64,000 bases of DNA from Cristatella mucedo (GCA_009760855.2 WPIO01000197.1:357925-421924); one strand, 5' to 3'; positions 45,646 to 57,411 are shown, numbered from the stretch's first letter. Notes: a model not told the origin generated them from the letters alone. Numbers and translations are program-made.

Positions 45646-46214
45646 ACTGTATGCAAGGTGTCATAGAAAATCTGCTCATTAGCCAAACACAATGGCAGCC
45701 TCAGCAGCTGGGACATTGTAGGAAGATTCTGTACTACGGAATTTTAAGCCGCGAGCCTCCATTTTTCAGGGTTTTCAGGTTGCACTTAACATTTTTCACC
45801 GTTTTAGCCATTTAGTATCACACTGCTCGGCTGCAGGCGAAAGCTCTTGTTCTTTGATTGGTTTGGTCTTTCCACACAAAAAGGCTATTGATTCTACATG
45901 GGAAACGTTTGCTCACCGGCTGATAAGCCAGAAGCTCTAAATGCTCAACCATATACGAGGGCGAGCCTGGGCATTGTTTCTCAAGTTTCGACCGATTAAC
46001 TTCCAGCATTGTCTGCTTTACCTGCGATTTAAGCTGAAAATCCTTAATTCTTAGTAAATCATGGAAACTCCTATTTCGTGGCTGCCTAATCAGAAAAATT
46101 CAGCAAGATTGAGCGAGCAGTTGGCCGTATAAGCGAAGTGTTTTCTACTCTTTGAGGCTGCTCTATACGGAAAGATCGAGTCTCCTGAAAGCGACGCCCC
46201 TACTTTCCACCACT

Positions 46215-46565
46215 CAGTGCTGCTGCTTTGAGTAGCATGTCTCCATCTTCAGCACCGTCTAACTTTGGATCTTAATTCTATCCGTTGCTCTAGTCAACTG
46301 AGGTCACCGCTAGCTGCGGCCACTTTCAAAACGACGGCCAGTGCTCAAATCTTCATGCTTGACAAATAGTTTAAACTCGTTATAATCTTTGGGTTTGTTT
46401 GATGAATATATGGAGCTAAATATGAAGAAAATGCTAACGATTGCTCCGAGGATAAAAAACGTGGCTATTTTTCTGTAAATCATGCTTCTCTGCGACTGCT
46501 TGGTCTCGAAAATGCCTACTACAGGGCACAAGCCTCTTGAGAAAAAGCAGAGGCAGCACAAACCA
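46215..46565 (-). repeat. Segmental duplication, copy 2 (partner at 4720-5205)
   Basis: TGTCTCCATCTTC, then GATCTTAATTCTATCCGTTG, then CTCAAATCTTCATGCTTGAC and the signal-anchor ORF, in the same order as copy 1 but without its inserted LINE tail. Confidence 0.7.
46310..46483 (-). CDS. Signal-anchor ORF, possible first exon of a membrane protein
   Basis: A 57-residue frame starts MIYRKIATFFILGAIVSIFF and continues FSSIYSSN before a polar stretch. A basic N-terminus plus one hydrophobic helix suggests a type II signal anchor, as in Golgi glycosyl- or sulfotransferases, although no catalytic domain is visible. The sequence upstream of the ATG is also conserved with the copy at 5125, so the homologous unit includes an untranslated leader. 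The frame could also start at 46561. Whether either copy is expressed is unknown. Confidence 0.4.
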   Translation of the reverse strand: MIYRKIATFFILGAIVSIFFIFSSIYSSNKPKDYNEFKLFVKHEDLSTGRRFESGRS

Positions 46566-47285
46566 AGTGGTTTCTACTGTGGATTCCAGCTAATTTTGAG
46601 CAGCTTGGGTGACCAGGGATGACGTTATAGTGTAAGCACGTTTTGATAAATGAGCCAAGGCCTGAATGCTATCTCTACATTTGGGAGCCGACCAGCATGC
46701 AGTGTAGTTCTTATTGGCTTTAAGTTATTATTTACCAGACACTAAACTGCCACATAGCAATCCGGTTGCTTAAAAATATCTGGCGATATCTTCATTCGTA
46801 GGGACCGTGAGCTTTAGTCAATAGATTTTTTGTTGACCATTGTATGTCGCGATGCAACGTTTCTCTGCCGTTGGCTACGATTCCTCAAAGGCAACTTTAT
46901 ACGGCCACAACGAGCTCCTTAGGTCCTGTTATGTGCTGCATATTTTCAGCCTTACCGACGTCGATCAAACCTGGCCTTCTTGTATTTTCTTATCGTAAAT
47001 TAATTGAATTGTGTAAGCCGGATTAGTTTGGTTATTATTTTTCACCCACCTGCAAGGGCTCCGGCGACGGTCAGGCTACTCTTAAAAAGAAATTCAAAAA
47101 TCACAAGTCAAGCGTATTGGCAAAAAAAAAAAAACAAAATTCTGCATGCAATGAAGTACTCCATTCAGAATAATACACAAGCTAAATTGAACAAGAAGAA
47201 ATCGTTGTAAGCCTTATACCGATTTTCCAACGAAACTTGGCTTCCTGGAAACGGTAACAAAGGATTATCCCAGGAACGAACGACC
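46566..47285. other. Unassigned sequence
   Basis: An A-rich run at 47121-47137. No gene recognised. Confidence 0.35.
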
Positions 47286-47289
47286 AGCT

Positions 47290-47565
47290 AATGACAGCTT
47301 GTAAATAGACTGCCAGTTCGAAGACCACGCTCAGTGTGGTTATATTGAGATTATTGTGCTGTCGTTGGATTATGGGCTGTGGCGATTTATGGCAATGGTA
47401 TATAAGTCACGGCTCGGCAAAGGCCCAGGGAGTCAGTTCGAGGACGCCGGGCGGGCAGTCACATACTGGCCAGCTGCTGCGTCCATGTGAATAAACGTCT
47501 TTGAGCCAGCTTCAGTGTTTCGTGTGGTATCGCGTACCAGCAGGCATAGTGTAAGCAGGTACATG
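47290..47565 (+). mobile_element. Putative solo LTR
   Basis: A promoter-like ATGGTATATAAGTCACGGCT (47395-47414), an AATAAA at 47490-47495 and a T/G-rich stretch after it (CAGTGTTTCGTGTGGT) have the order of U3-R-U5. Exact ends and a target duplication could not be defined. Confidence 0.35.
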
Positions 47566-47598
47566 CACACATAGAACAAATCACGAAAGCCTACCAAA

Positions 47599-47745
47599 AT
47601 GCTGTTGACAATCCTGTCTCATCTGAGAGCATCAATGGGGCCCGATCGACTGTCTGATTGGGCCTTGTTAAGCATAAAGATGAAAAAACTGGAAAATATT
47701 GACAATCAAACTGCAATGGACCAGTTTTGCCAAGTTAAAGGCCAA
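47599..47745 (+). pseudogene. hAT transposase C-terminal (dimerisation) fragment
   Basis: The frame reads LSHLRASMGPDRLSDWALLS and then IKMKKLENID, AMDQFCQVK, matching the end of the hAT dimerisation region (LR..MG..RL..LALLSI pattern) found in hAT transposases and domesticated relatives. The upstream catalytic part is absent or out of frame, so it is a relic. It lies 2 kb from a hAT MITE. Confidence 0.65.
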
Positions 47746-47749
47746 AACA

Positions 47750-48350
47750 ATACACTGAAGTTACAGCTGCGATGTCTACCTTGTACCTGTAATACAGTTA
47801 ATAAAACTTTCTCTACTCGGTATGTTGCAAGGGTGCGTTCTTTGTACTTCTTCTGTGGTGGAGCTAGTTTGCAGCAATTTTTGAAGTGGTGGGGGAGCCA
47901 TTTGTAGCTTTGACCCCGAATGCCGAAAGGTCTCACTAGGCCTCTGGCTGACATCTAGACATTTGGTGGATTGCAAAACTCACACTGGTTTCTTGTAGTG
48001 CCCAACCTTGAGCAGAACAAGCAAGTGCTAAGCATTTCTACAGATTCGGGCAGGAACTGCATCCCATTCTTTCAGTTGAATGAAATGGGTCTGACCTTTG
48101 CCCTGACCTTTACCGAGCTCTTCCTCGCTTTAGTGCAAGCTCTGCAACTGCTCCGATTACACATTGATTTCCCTGTAAAGCTCCTAGTTTTGTCCAAACT
48201 GACAACCAAAGAGTGGAGAATGGAGTGGTTGCTCTATTTATACAACCGTTCAAAATGGTATAGGATACAGTGGGCAGTGTTAGCACACCGTAGCGAACAG
48301 AGAATTCCCACCTAGGCCCCCCATACGAGTAGAGATGGTATCAGAGAGAT
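47750..48350. other. Unassigned sequence
   Basis: No feature recognised. Confidence 0.35.
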
Positions 48351-48352
48351 AG

Positions 48353-48476
<124 letters not shown>

Positions 48477-50455
48477 GACGTTTAACAGGTCTCGCTTTAA
48501 GGTTAGCATCAGGATGTTGGTAAGCCCAACCTCCTTTGCAAGCCACTTGTTCCTTTGGACCTATACCATTCACCAGTGCTAAGTAGCTTGTGATTGAGCG
48601 AAGCTGTCAGTGCTTTGGAGTGGCTTGGCTTGGTAAATATCCATCTAAGTATCGCCCGCGTGGTGTTTGCTAACTGACGAAAAGAGAGACTTTCTGGCAG
48701 ATTTATCGCATTGACCTTTAACCACTGTTGACACAGTGGTTTCGCCACAAATTATGGCAAGCGAGCAGTGCCCGCAGAGGTTTATCGTGGTATCGGACAT
48801 TTCGGAAGCAGTTATCTCCAAGCAGAGGGGCCTACTCTGGCCCAAGGGCACATACGAGTGGCGGCTTTACAAGTCTCGTTAACTGTCGAGGCTAAATAGG
48901 CCTTGAGCAGTTTTATGAAACTCCTATGACGATCCAAGCTTTGAGTGATGTTCAAGTATGAAAGTGTGCCAATCATCATCTCTTTCGAAGACAGACAAGA
49001 ACTCGACGCGAACGGAAGCAGCAAGAGCCTTCTTATGCATCTTGGCTCGACGCGGTGACTCAGCGATTCGAAACTTTTTAGACGTTCGCGAATCAAAAGA
49101 GGTTGGCAAGTCGGAGCTGGCCGCCCACGTGCGTAACAGGGCAGCTCATGGAGCACTCTGGTGCTGTGCTTTACGCAAGTCACTCATTTGAAAACGGCAT
49201 TGGCACTTCCACCTCCTTCCTGCTGGGATCTGCTTTTTAATCTCATAAACCTGTTTTAGAAATAAAAATCCTGCTATTACCGGCTGACTTTATGGTAAAT
49301 ATTTATATTTATTTAAATATAAAATATGGTTTATAAAGTTTCTACCCTAGGGTGTGTCATGGCAACTACGCTGGCTTTGGAGAGCTCCTTTAAAGCTACG
49401 TTCATAGAAGTACACCGTTGCTGCGATACAACTTTCCTTGCTGCATTGTCATATGCATCCACAAAGCTACTTTAGTGAGCATGTGTTCACTCCATTGATA
49501 TTCACTCAAGTGTCCTTCTGAATCAGTGATAACCCGATGAAGCACAAATAATATTCAACGCTTCCGCTCCCTTGCGGATGTGCTTTCGGGCGTTATCAAA
49601 AATCACTTCAGGCTTCTGGCCGTCATTAGGAATCACGGTGTTGCTGTATAATTCCTGGCTATGATTAGCATTCATTAAGCGCCAAACAGTTCTAAGCTAG
49701 CTGAATTTTTAGACAGGTCAATACTCCTGCCCTCTCAGACTCGGCTGACTCGTTCGTGGCTAAGATGAGATGGTTCAGGTTAAGTGCTTCCGAGTAATGT
49801 ACTGTCGAGCTGACCTAATCTGTTCAAACAGCGGCAGTGCAACATGAATAGTTTGTGTCTGCTGATACTGGATTCACTTTTAGCATCGACGTAGGCATTT
49901 ACTGTTTCTGGCTGACATGCAGCCCTGGTTAATTTTAATTTTGCAGTTAATTTATGGATACTTATGATAAGGCGACATTCTAGATTGAACTACTTTCAAA
50001 AATCGAAAAAAGGATGCTGCCGTTGAGCGAGCCGTTATTCTGTTGGATATGCATGTATCGCAAGCTTTTTGTAACTCGAGTTAGGTGAGCCAGGACTAGG
50101 CGATCGAGGCAAAAAGACGAAGCATCAGAAGATCAGGTCTGAGTAGCATCCTGCATCCTGCAAAAAAAACGAATAGGTGCTCATCGCACCATCGCACTGC
50201 CACGTCACGTGTCGCTGGCTAACGTATAGATTCTCAAAGGGGATTTGGTTCAGCATGCCGACGAAGAGAGCCCAACCAAGCAGATGTGATGGGATAAAAA
50301 ATTGCGATGCTTTGGCGAATAAGTTGAAAGCTTTGCCAAACCCTCGCCCACCCGACCGCGTCTGTTGAACCCATGTGATGGCGCCACTATAGTAAAGCTT
50401 GCTTGAGAGGTTATAGATCCTTCAATTTGTAAACTGAAGATTTCTCTGAGACGCC
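48477..50455. other. Unassigned sequence
   Basis: Minus-strand frames at 48509-48748 and 48645-49183 are open but show no family I can name. Nothing recognised from 49200 to 50455. Confidence 0.35.
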
Positions 50456-50459
50456 CTCT

Positions 50460-50670
50460 GATCAAATCGAAATTATTATTATTATTATTATTACTTCAAC
50501 AAACACCATGCACACACAAAACATATATATAATAATAATATTCATATATAATAATATACTATCATCTTGATTATGAGCACCCACTGATGAACTCAATCTC
50601 TTTCTGAGCACTTTACATTATACTGCACAAGGAAAACACGATAGAATGGTTAGTGGTAGCAGCATGGTCA
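50460..50670 (-). mobile_element. LINE family B 3' fragment split by an LTR
   Basis: ATT run, an interposed AT-rich stretch, then GAACTCAATCTCTTTCTGAG and GCACTTTACATTATACTGCA and TGGTTAGTGGTAGCAGCATG, the family B terminus on the minus strand. It is interrupted at 50671 by a solo LTR. Confidence 0.78.
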
Positions 50671-51060
50671 TGTTTGTGTGGGCCTGCTGCTTCTTACCCG
50701 GCCAGCTGGTGTGATGCCCCAGCTCTCCGCGGGGTGGGTTTGATGGAAGCGGTTTGGCCTCCATGGCCGGCCCTTTGGGGATGGGAAAGCAGGAAATAGC
50801 ATGGGCGGTGTTTGGGGCGTGCCAGGCAGAGGGTGCGGCCTTGATGTGTGGGCATGTCGGCCCACCGTAGTGGGCCACACAAGGATGCACTCCCATTATC
50901 GCTGTGGTTGTGTCAGCCCCAAGCTTATAATATATATATATATATAGGTACCAGCTGGGGGAATAAAGAAAGAGTCTCGTTCAACAACCGCTCACGTTCG
51001 CCCGCTCTGTCTTCGTGAGACTCCAGCGCTTCTGCAGCCGGGACACACAGTAACATAACA
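50671..51060 (+). mobile_element. Solo LTR with 4-bp target duplication
   Basis: 390 bases beginning TGTTTGTGTGG and ending AACATAACA, flanked by GTCA on both sides (50667-50670 and 51061-51064). An AT run leads to TATATATAGG near 50940, and AATAAA lies at 50962-50967, then a U5-like region (CTCACGTTCGCCCGCTCTGT). No internal coding region is present, so it is a recombination product of a longer retrotransposon. It inserted into a family B LINE fragment. Confidence 0.75.
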
Positions 51061-51363
51061 GTCACGAACAACACGAATACCGTGGTTAGGGCGCGGTTAG
51101 AGGCTTGCTAAAGTTTAAGGATTTACAGGGTTATCTTCTTATTGCACCCGGTATGCGTTGTAACGGTCCTGCCGGCATAATTGTCATATACAAAGCACGA
51201 TACTTTGTTTAGAACACAATTTTTCGGATATCTTTAGCATATGCCTTCGTGGAGCAAAGTGTCGGCTGTGGGCTGTACTTCCCATGAGGACGCACAACGA
51301 ATGCCCGGCCTGAAGCAGAGTTGCAATGATGGCCAAGCCGCACCCACTCACATGCGACAGAAG

Positions 51364-51370
51364 CTCTCTC

Positions 51371-51403
<33 letters not shown>
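51364..51403 (+). repeat. (CT)n microsatellite
   Basis: About 20 CT units with one interruption. Confidence 0.95.
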
Positions 51404-51814
51404 ACACTAACTTCTCACTTCTCTTCTTCCTGGGCTCAGGAGCTGCCAGCTATGACGGCTACGTCCGTAGGCACGTTGCTGCCTTGCTTTAACTGCCCTC
51501 ATAAATAGTAACGCGTCTCCGATGGCGCTCGGCATAATGATAGGGTAGGGGACTAAAACTTTGGCTCCGGCGCCCTGAATGGATAGCGTCACTAAGGCTG
51601 GAGAACGGAATGATTGAAAAGGATTCATAGATATGATTAAGTGTCTGTTAGGGTGGAGTGGGGTTAGCCTAGTCGCTGCCATTAAAGCCGTGTCATCGGT
51701 TTTTAGCCTAATCTTCACATTATTGCATTCGCTTCATAGCTTTTACTATTTTGTTAATATACAGCAAAAACAAGGGTAGGAAATGGATACTAGTGAGTGT
51801 AATTTAGTTATTAT
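51404..51814. other. Unassigned sequence
   Basis: No feature recognised. Confidence 0.35.
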
Positions 51815-52075
51815 CAGGCGGATATCCAGCTGGTGCAAAACTCCTGCAGGCTATGGTGGGGGGGGGGGGGGGGGGGGGGCGGGGCTTTGGGCTGTCTGTC
51901 GCGAGCGTCCCAGTTGCCACATTACTTCCACTTCTCTCCGCCGACCTTCACTGGCTACGAAAGGGGGGGGTCAGCACAGCACGGATTGACTTCAAGGTTT
52001 TGTCGCTCACTTTTAGGTCCTTCATTCTATGGCTTCAGACTATCTCTCCGACATACTGTAGCACTTTCCTGGCCT
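51815..52075 (+). mobile_element. LINE family B internal fragment with poly-G tract
   Basis: AGCTGGTGCAAAACTCC, then a run of about 22 G at 51857-51879, then GTCTGTCGCGAGCGTCCCAG to TTGTCGCTCACTTTTAGGTC, aligning with 13353-13540. It has no 3' end. The G run is an unusual expansion and could be an assembly weak point. Confidence 0.85.
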
Positions 52076-52494
52076 TGGCTGAATTTTAGTGCGAACAAGA
52101 GCTGTTCGGAGGCTGGCTCCTTTGTCCTGGAGCAGTGAGCCAGAGAGGAGCGTCAGCTCGGTTAGAGAGCAAGAGCTTAAGAGCAAGCCAGGAAGCTGAG
52201 ACCCAGCGGTGGCGATTCGGGCCTTAAGAATAGAATCCGGTCCGATACACCCGCGGAAGCTACTGATAGGGTGCATTGTTGACTGGCCTGGTCAACCTCC
52301 ACCTTCGCACTCGTCCAAGAAAGAATCGTCTGGAACCCATTCGCCATTCAAGCTGGACAGAGGGCACATTCCAGTGGCCTAGTCCTGCTATTAGTTCCTT
52401 AGTGTAATGGGCCATGGTGTCGGGACCAAAACCACTAAGCTCTTGCCCCATTGTCTCTGCACTGAAAGGGAGGGAGGAGGGGGCGGGCTGTTCG
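52076..52494. other. Unassigned spacer
   Basis: No feature recognised. Confidence 0.35.
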
Positions 52495-52496
52495 CC

Positions 52497-53069
52497 GCCG
52501 GCAATTGAGAACTAAAGAGCAAGTTAAATTTTTTACAAACCACTGTGGGAGACAGCTTCTAATCTTGGATAGGGATCGGATGTGATGGCTAGCTGTAGAG
52601 GCAGTCTTCTGAATGAAGCTTTTGAAATTGAGGCAGCTGTCGAACACGACACCTAAATTACGAGCACGTGGTGAAGGTCGCACACTAGCATCACCTATTA
52701 GGTGAACAGCAAAGCCTTTTAATCCAGCATACACGCTTAGGGTGTCCTATGAGAAGCAGTTCGTTTTATCGTCATTTAATTTCAGGAAGTTTTCCGACAT
52801 CCAGGATCGAATATCGGCAAGGCAAGCATTCAGTTTCTCAGTTGCTGCAGCAGATTCCGACGGTTTAAATGACAAATACAACTGAGTATCGTCAGCATAG
52901 AAGTGATATCCTATTCCATGGGCCTTAATCACTTTTCCCAGAGGTTGTGTATAAATAGAGAACTGCAAGGGACCAAGTACAGACCCTTGAGGGACTCCAC
53001 AGGTGACCCCTTCTCATGTCTGAGACCTGACCCCCTAACACGGATTGAACACAATCAGACAAGTATGAT
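52497..53069 (-). mobile_element. LINE family A internal fragment
   Basis: The minus-strand reverse transcriptase palm ([17 protein letters not shown]) and thumb with a few indels. Both the 5' part and the 3' tail are missing. The right end abuts the LTR-like element at 53072. Confidence 0.92.
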
Positions 53070-53071
53070 CT

Positions 53072-54174
53072 AGGAGGATTTCGGTGGGGACTTCACCGAA
53101 TACGGTCGTATCGCGCCCGAGCTGGCCCCCATGCATTTTGTGTTTCTTTTCGTGTTTTGTGTGTGCACGCTAGCACGTGGTCCCGGCATAGGGATTTGCT
53201 TGTGCGAGCTAGACGTAGTCGGCGTGTGTGGAGTATTCCTGCCGCACTGTTGGAAACCGAGTTCTAGTTCTCCGGTTAGGGTATTAGGCTATGGTTCGGG
53301 CTCAGTGTGGAGAAGTATTCCCTCCGCAGAGTGTTGGTGCTGTCGAGAGCGTGCGAGGAGTGTGGAGATAAAACTGAGCTAGATGTGTAACCGAGTTCAA
53401 GGGGCCAGCGGCGAACTCCCACTATGGCTCGCTACTATCTATGTCCGTTCTGGGTCGTTTTCGCCGGGCCCCCCCGGTAACAGTGGTTCACGCGTGATCG
53501 ATCGGGTAAACAACACTTTATATAATACACACGCTGCGCTATACAAAGGAGGGCACTAAACAAAGCCTACAGAGGAAGGTCCTATACAAAGGTAAACTAA
53601 AGGGTGCGGGATGACGCCGCAAGCGCGGACAAACGTGTTAGTGCTCAGTCGGCTTCCACAGTCGCACCGTCGTAGGACTCCGTTTTACCAGTACACGCGT
53701 ACGCCGTCCAAGACCCCTGGCTAGCTGAGTACTCTGTGGTAGACGTGAGCGGACGTCCAACACCGTCGAGAGCTTCCGCCGAAAGAGAGCGAGCACGTTG
53801 TACCCAGTTCTTCGTCCCCGGAACTCTGGGAGCTGACCCCAGGCTTTACCCTTCCGGGGCAAGGCGACGCCCAGCCAGACATATCGACTGTCAGTTGGTC
53901 CGCCTACTCTAGGGTACAGATGCGCAGTGACTTTGTGCGCTGGCGAATAAAGCTCAGAAAAATCCCCAATTTGTTTGTCTCGCTTTCCAATTCACGCCGC
54001 GGACTCACGACCCCCTTTAGTAACGGTAAGCAGGTCAGCGCCAGAAACGCTCGTTTCGTTCGTGGCGGCCTGCTTATTGCCTGTGGGTGCGAACCGAACG
54101 GAATATTAGGTGCTAGGTTACGCCGCTAGGTAAGCGGCAGGTCAAGCCTACCCCGCCGAGCCATCGGCGTTACA
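53072..54174 (+). mobile_element. LTR-like element, interrupted (partner at 34590-35149)
   Basis: The outer element covers 53072-53385 and 53919-54174 and aligns end to end with the minus-strand copy at 34590. It has AATAAA at 53946-53951, a GC-rich inverted pair near the end (GCCGCTAGGTAAGCGGC) and ends GGCGTTACA. It carries no coding region. The interruption is a second element, listed separately. Confidence 0.7.
53386..53918. mobile_element. 533-bp element nested in the LTR
   Basis: Inserted between two copies of GATG (53382-53385 and 53919-53922). It begins TGTAACC and ends GGTACA. The partner LTR copy lacks it, which defines the borders exactly. TG..CA ends and a 4-bp duplication fit a solo LTR; a TATATAA lies near 53520. 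A DNA transposon with short inverted ends is the alternative. Confidence 0.75.
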
Positions 54175-54655
54175 ATACTCCCCCATCAGGCCAAGCGTCG
54201 TACCACCCGCTTTTCGGAATCCAACCGCCTAGAAATATCTCGTACAAACCTTAAATTCTTTGGGGACCGTGCATTTAGTTCGTATGCTCCCAAAGCCTGG
54301 AACTCCCTCCCGACCTGCGTCAGAACATCCCCTGACCTAAACCCACATCTAAAAGGAACTTTAAAACACGCCTATTTAGGACAGCATTTAGTGGGTCCCT
54401 GTGATTCATCCTTCACGTGCTTATGCGTGCTAACACTGTGCATGCTGCCACTAACCACACTTGCATGCTGACCCTTTGCATGTCACCCCTAACCATGTTA
54501 TTCATTTTGTTTGTTTTTCAAGCATGATTTTACTTACCATTCAATTGCATTTCCCTTTGCAGCAAAAATGTGTAAGCGCCTAGAAAGAGATTAAGTTCTC
54601 TGAGGGCGCTTTATCAAAGTACAGTACATTACTATTATTATTATTATTATAAGCT
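54175..54655 (+). mobile_element. LINE family B 3' fragment
   Basis: From CCCATCAGGCCAAGCGTCGT through GCATTTAGTGGGTCCCTGTG, the hairpin (GCGCCTAGAAAGAGATTAAG, TTCTCTGAGGGCGC) to an ATT tail. It directly abuts the preceding LTR end. Confidence 0.92.
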
Positions 54656-55034
54656 GGAACTGCCGATTTTTCCATTCCCTCAAGTTATCTGCCACGCCCC
54701 CTCCCCAGAGGTTCGCCAGACCCGGGGACGAATCGCTCGCAAATTTGTCCAAGTTCCGTTTGTTGCCGTGCCAAGCGACACAGTTTTCTTGGCTTTGGTC
54801 GATGTCAATTCATACATAGTCGTCGTAACAAGAGTTTAATATGGAGTTTTAAACTCAGACGAAGGTGCGTCCCTGCATTGCTAGCTGACGTGTTGGTTTC
54901 GATTTCCATAGTCCAGTCATGCCCTGTGCTGAGCCGGCTGCTGGCTGCAGCTTAAAACCCGCCCGACAGACCGCAGACCGCAGTTTGCCCAGCTGCAGAG
55001 CCTATATAAAGACCCTATAATGAGCTGGACTGTG
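54656..55034. other. Unassigned sequence
   Basis: GCCAGACCCGGGGACGAAT-like stretch near 54715 resembles one near 32880 (CTGTCGCCCC, GATTCGCCAG). No gene. Confidence 0.35.
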
Positions 55035-55860
55035 GGCAGATACTGGTCTGGCGATTGGCTGTCTGAGCAGTGAATGGGTTGCATGCATGCCTTTCCTGGA
55101 GGCTGGGATGCTAGCGAAGCAGCTGCTGTTGCTGCTGCTGACCAGAGATAGCTGCTTCCGGTAGCTGAAGAACCATACAGCAGATTAACCAACTGTCTAT
55201 GCTACTGTGACTGTGACAGAGGGGGGCTTCGGTTAAGGCTGCCCAGGCACTGTTGCGAAAATCTCGTGAAGACAAGCACCTCATTTTTTGGCTCGACCCT
55301 GCACAGAGCAGTGGCCGTTCACAGGATATTTGTGAACCCAGCTGACGAACAACACAGGTAGCGTCATCCTCAAGTATTAGGGGGCCAGTTCGGCACCCCC
55401 TGGTCGCTTATCTACCGCCAGGGACACATGCCCTCCCTTGGCACTCTTTCAGCCACTGTTGCAGAGCAATGAGCAACGATGAGCCCGATTGTCGCTGACG
55501 ATGTTGTTAGGAAAACTGGTGTCTAGGCTAAAGCAATATCTGTTTGCTGTAGAGAAACTGTAAAACTGAGGCAAGCTCTGTCAGCTGTTGAATGTCACTA
55601 TCACAGTGCCTGGAGCTGCTGATGAGGCTGTGTTCAACAAAATTTCAAAGCGGGTGGATAGAAATTGATGTTTTCTAATGCTTGCTATACGATGTATCAT
55701 TATTATATTTTATTATTATGACTAACTATCGATTTATTATAGTTGTTAATAACCACCAGGGAAGCACCAAAGGTGTTCCTGGATCAAGAGCTGCAGTGAG
55801 CCAGCTAATAGACCATATACTTGAATTTTGGATTTCGTCAACCACTTCTAAATTTGACGA
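55035..55860 (+). repeat. Segmental duplication, copy 2 (partner at 38980-39860)
   Basis: Same three blocks as copy 1, starting GGCGATTGGCTGTCTGAGCA and ending CACTTCTAAATTTGACG. The spacing between the first and second block is longer here. Confidence 0.7.
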
Positions 55861-56478
55861 CGCATTTTAACATCCCGTATCAAATTCTGTGTAACTCACT
55901 GTTTTGCTGGTCTGCCTGCCTGTGCATCAGCTGGTCATTGCTGGTGCAATGCTCCGAAGCCAGGACCCGTCGTTGGCAAGTGTCGAAATTGCCACACCAT
56001 GCCACTGGTCTCGCCGACCTGCAGTGGCTCTCAATTAAACAGCCCATCAACTTCTAGGTTCTGTCACTTGTTTTTTTTAGGTACCCGCATGCACTGGCTT
56101 TTGGCCTGGCTGGCGCTGGCTTCGGCTGCCTGTCTTATCTACTTCCCCACAAGGTGAAGAATCATACAGACAGCTGTTCTGAATCGAATCGTGCAGTCAT
56201 ACCTCATACGAACCTCAAAACCGTAGGAGACTGTGCCCTTTCGTTCCTTTGCTTTCACAGCATGAAACATCACTACTGCCTCATGTCACAACGTCCCCCT
56301 TAAACATGACGACATTTACCTGCTCACACTACTGTCTGGGCTGCTTTCGGATGTTACTGCAAACCTTTTTCAATGATTTGTGTGTGCAGCCTCTGTATGT
56401 AAAGTGCCTAGATAGAGAGATTTAGCTCGGTTCTCTGACGGTGCTATACAAATGTAGAGTGTTATTATTAGTACTACT
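55861..56478 (+). mobile_element. LINE family B, old 3' fragment
   Basis: A decayed reverse transcriptase C-terminus (TGGTGCAATGCTCCGAAGCC, CTGCAGTGGCTCTCAATTAA) leads to AAAGTGCCTAGATAGAGAGA, CTCTGACGGTGCTATAC and an ATT tail at 56459-56482. Confidence 0.75.
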
Positions 56479-56904
56479 ATTATGGTCAGTTAGTCAAATA
56501 AAAAATGCATCAGGTTTACAAATAATTCCAGCATTCTTCAATTGTCTTCAACAGAAAATGAGTCACCAAGAGATAGGCAGCGAAGGGCTGCATATGACGA
56601 AATGAGGCCGGTGACTGGCTGATGTGGAAAAAATCATTATGATCTGGGCAACCCGAGTATCTGGGCTGAAACACGTGGCTGAAAAAATTGAAAAGCACTA
56701 TATAAAAAATGGTTCGATATAAATCCAGCTGCTGTACGTTTGGTGTTATTAAAACGTAACCTATGCTTTTATAGCAGAGCACTTCAGAGCTGCAGTGGAC
56801 GCATGTTATGCCTTGTACAACTTAGCCGGAGTATTTGTACAGTGGCCATATGCACCGACTCCCTGCTTATTATGAACCTCCTATTAAGTTGAATTTACAA
56901 TAAT

Positions 56905-57065
56905 AATTCATTAGCTGATTAAATAGCCTCATTTGTATAAATGCTTAATTGCCTTAAAGGTTATCATCAAGGCTTGAAGCGAGCAATGAAGGATTGCCCA
57001 CTGTAGGGCTTGAGCCCACCACCTGTGTCTTGAACAGCAAGCAAGCCTACTCTCTGTGATGAGAC
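56905..57065 (-). repeat. tRNA-derived SINE (family 1), diverged
   Basis: The minus strand carries GGTGGTGGGCTCAAGCCCTA (B box region) and the body GGCAATCCTTCATTGCTCGC seen in the copy at 3850. Confidence 0.65.
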
Positions 57066-57142
57066 CCTGGGAGCATGTTCTCTAGTAGCCAGCTGACGAG
57101 CTTACATACATACTTTTTATCTCTTCAACTGCATTCTTGTAG

Positions 57143-57288
57143 AAATGGAGGCTAATCTTCCGAAAGATGCGACCTCTGACCTATCTGATAAGAGACTTGA
57201 CAGAATACCGGACACCTTGCTGGTGGATGCCTCATCACGTTTGGAGTTGGATTTGAGTCTGCCAGCTAGGCTGTCTGATCTTACAAAG
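57143..57288 (+). CDS. Start-codon exon of a probable LRR protein gene
   Basis: The acceptor TTCTTGTAG ends at 57142, ATG is at 57145, and the donor AAAG/GTAAGT is at 57288/57289. The 48 codons end in phase 0. The peptide has LSDKRLDRIPDTLL and SSRLELDLSLPARLSDLTK, the pattern with which LRR arrays of Roco and related LRR proteins open. The next exon would carry the following repeat; one candidate (58980-59032, ending GNQLLRIS before GTGAGT) is weak. The gene may be a neighbouring paralogue of the Roco gene at 1161, but only this exon supports that. Confidence 0.5.
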
Positions 57289-57411
57289 GTAAGTGCTCTT
57301 GTGTCCAGTCAGACAGCAGTCACCATCAGCATCTGCTTACTCCTAGTCAGCCATGACTGCACCATATACTGTCATGTTTAAAAAACCATGCAAGAATTTA
57401 TTTATTTCAGG

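Noticed and set aside
48509-49183. Minus-strand open frames as a transposase or gag-like gene
   Set aside because: They lie in overlapping frames with no recognisable motif beyond scattered cysteines.
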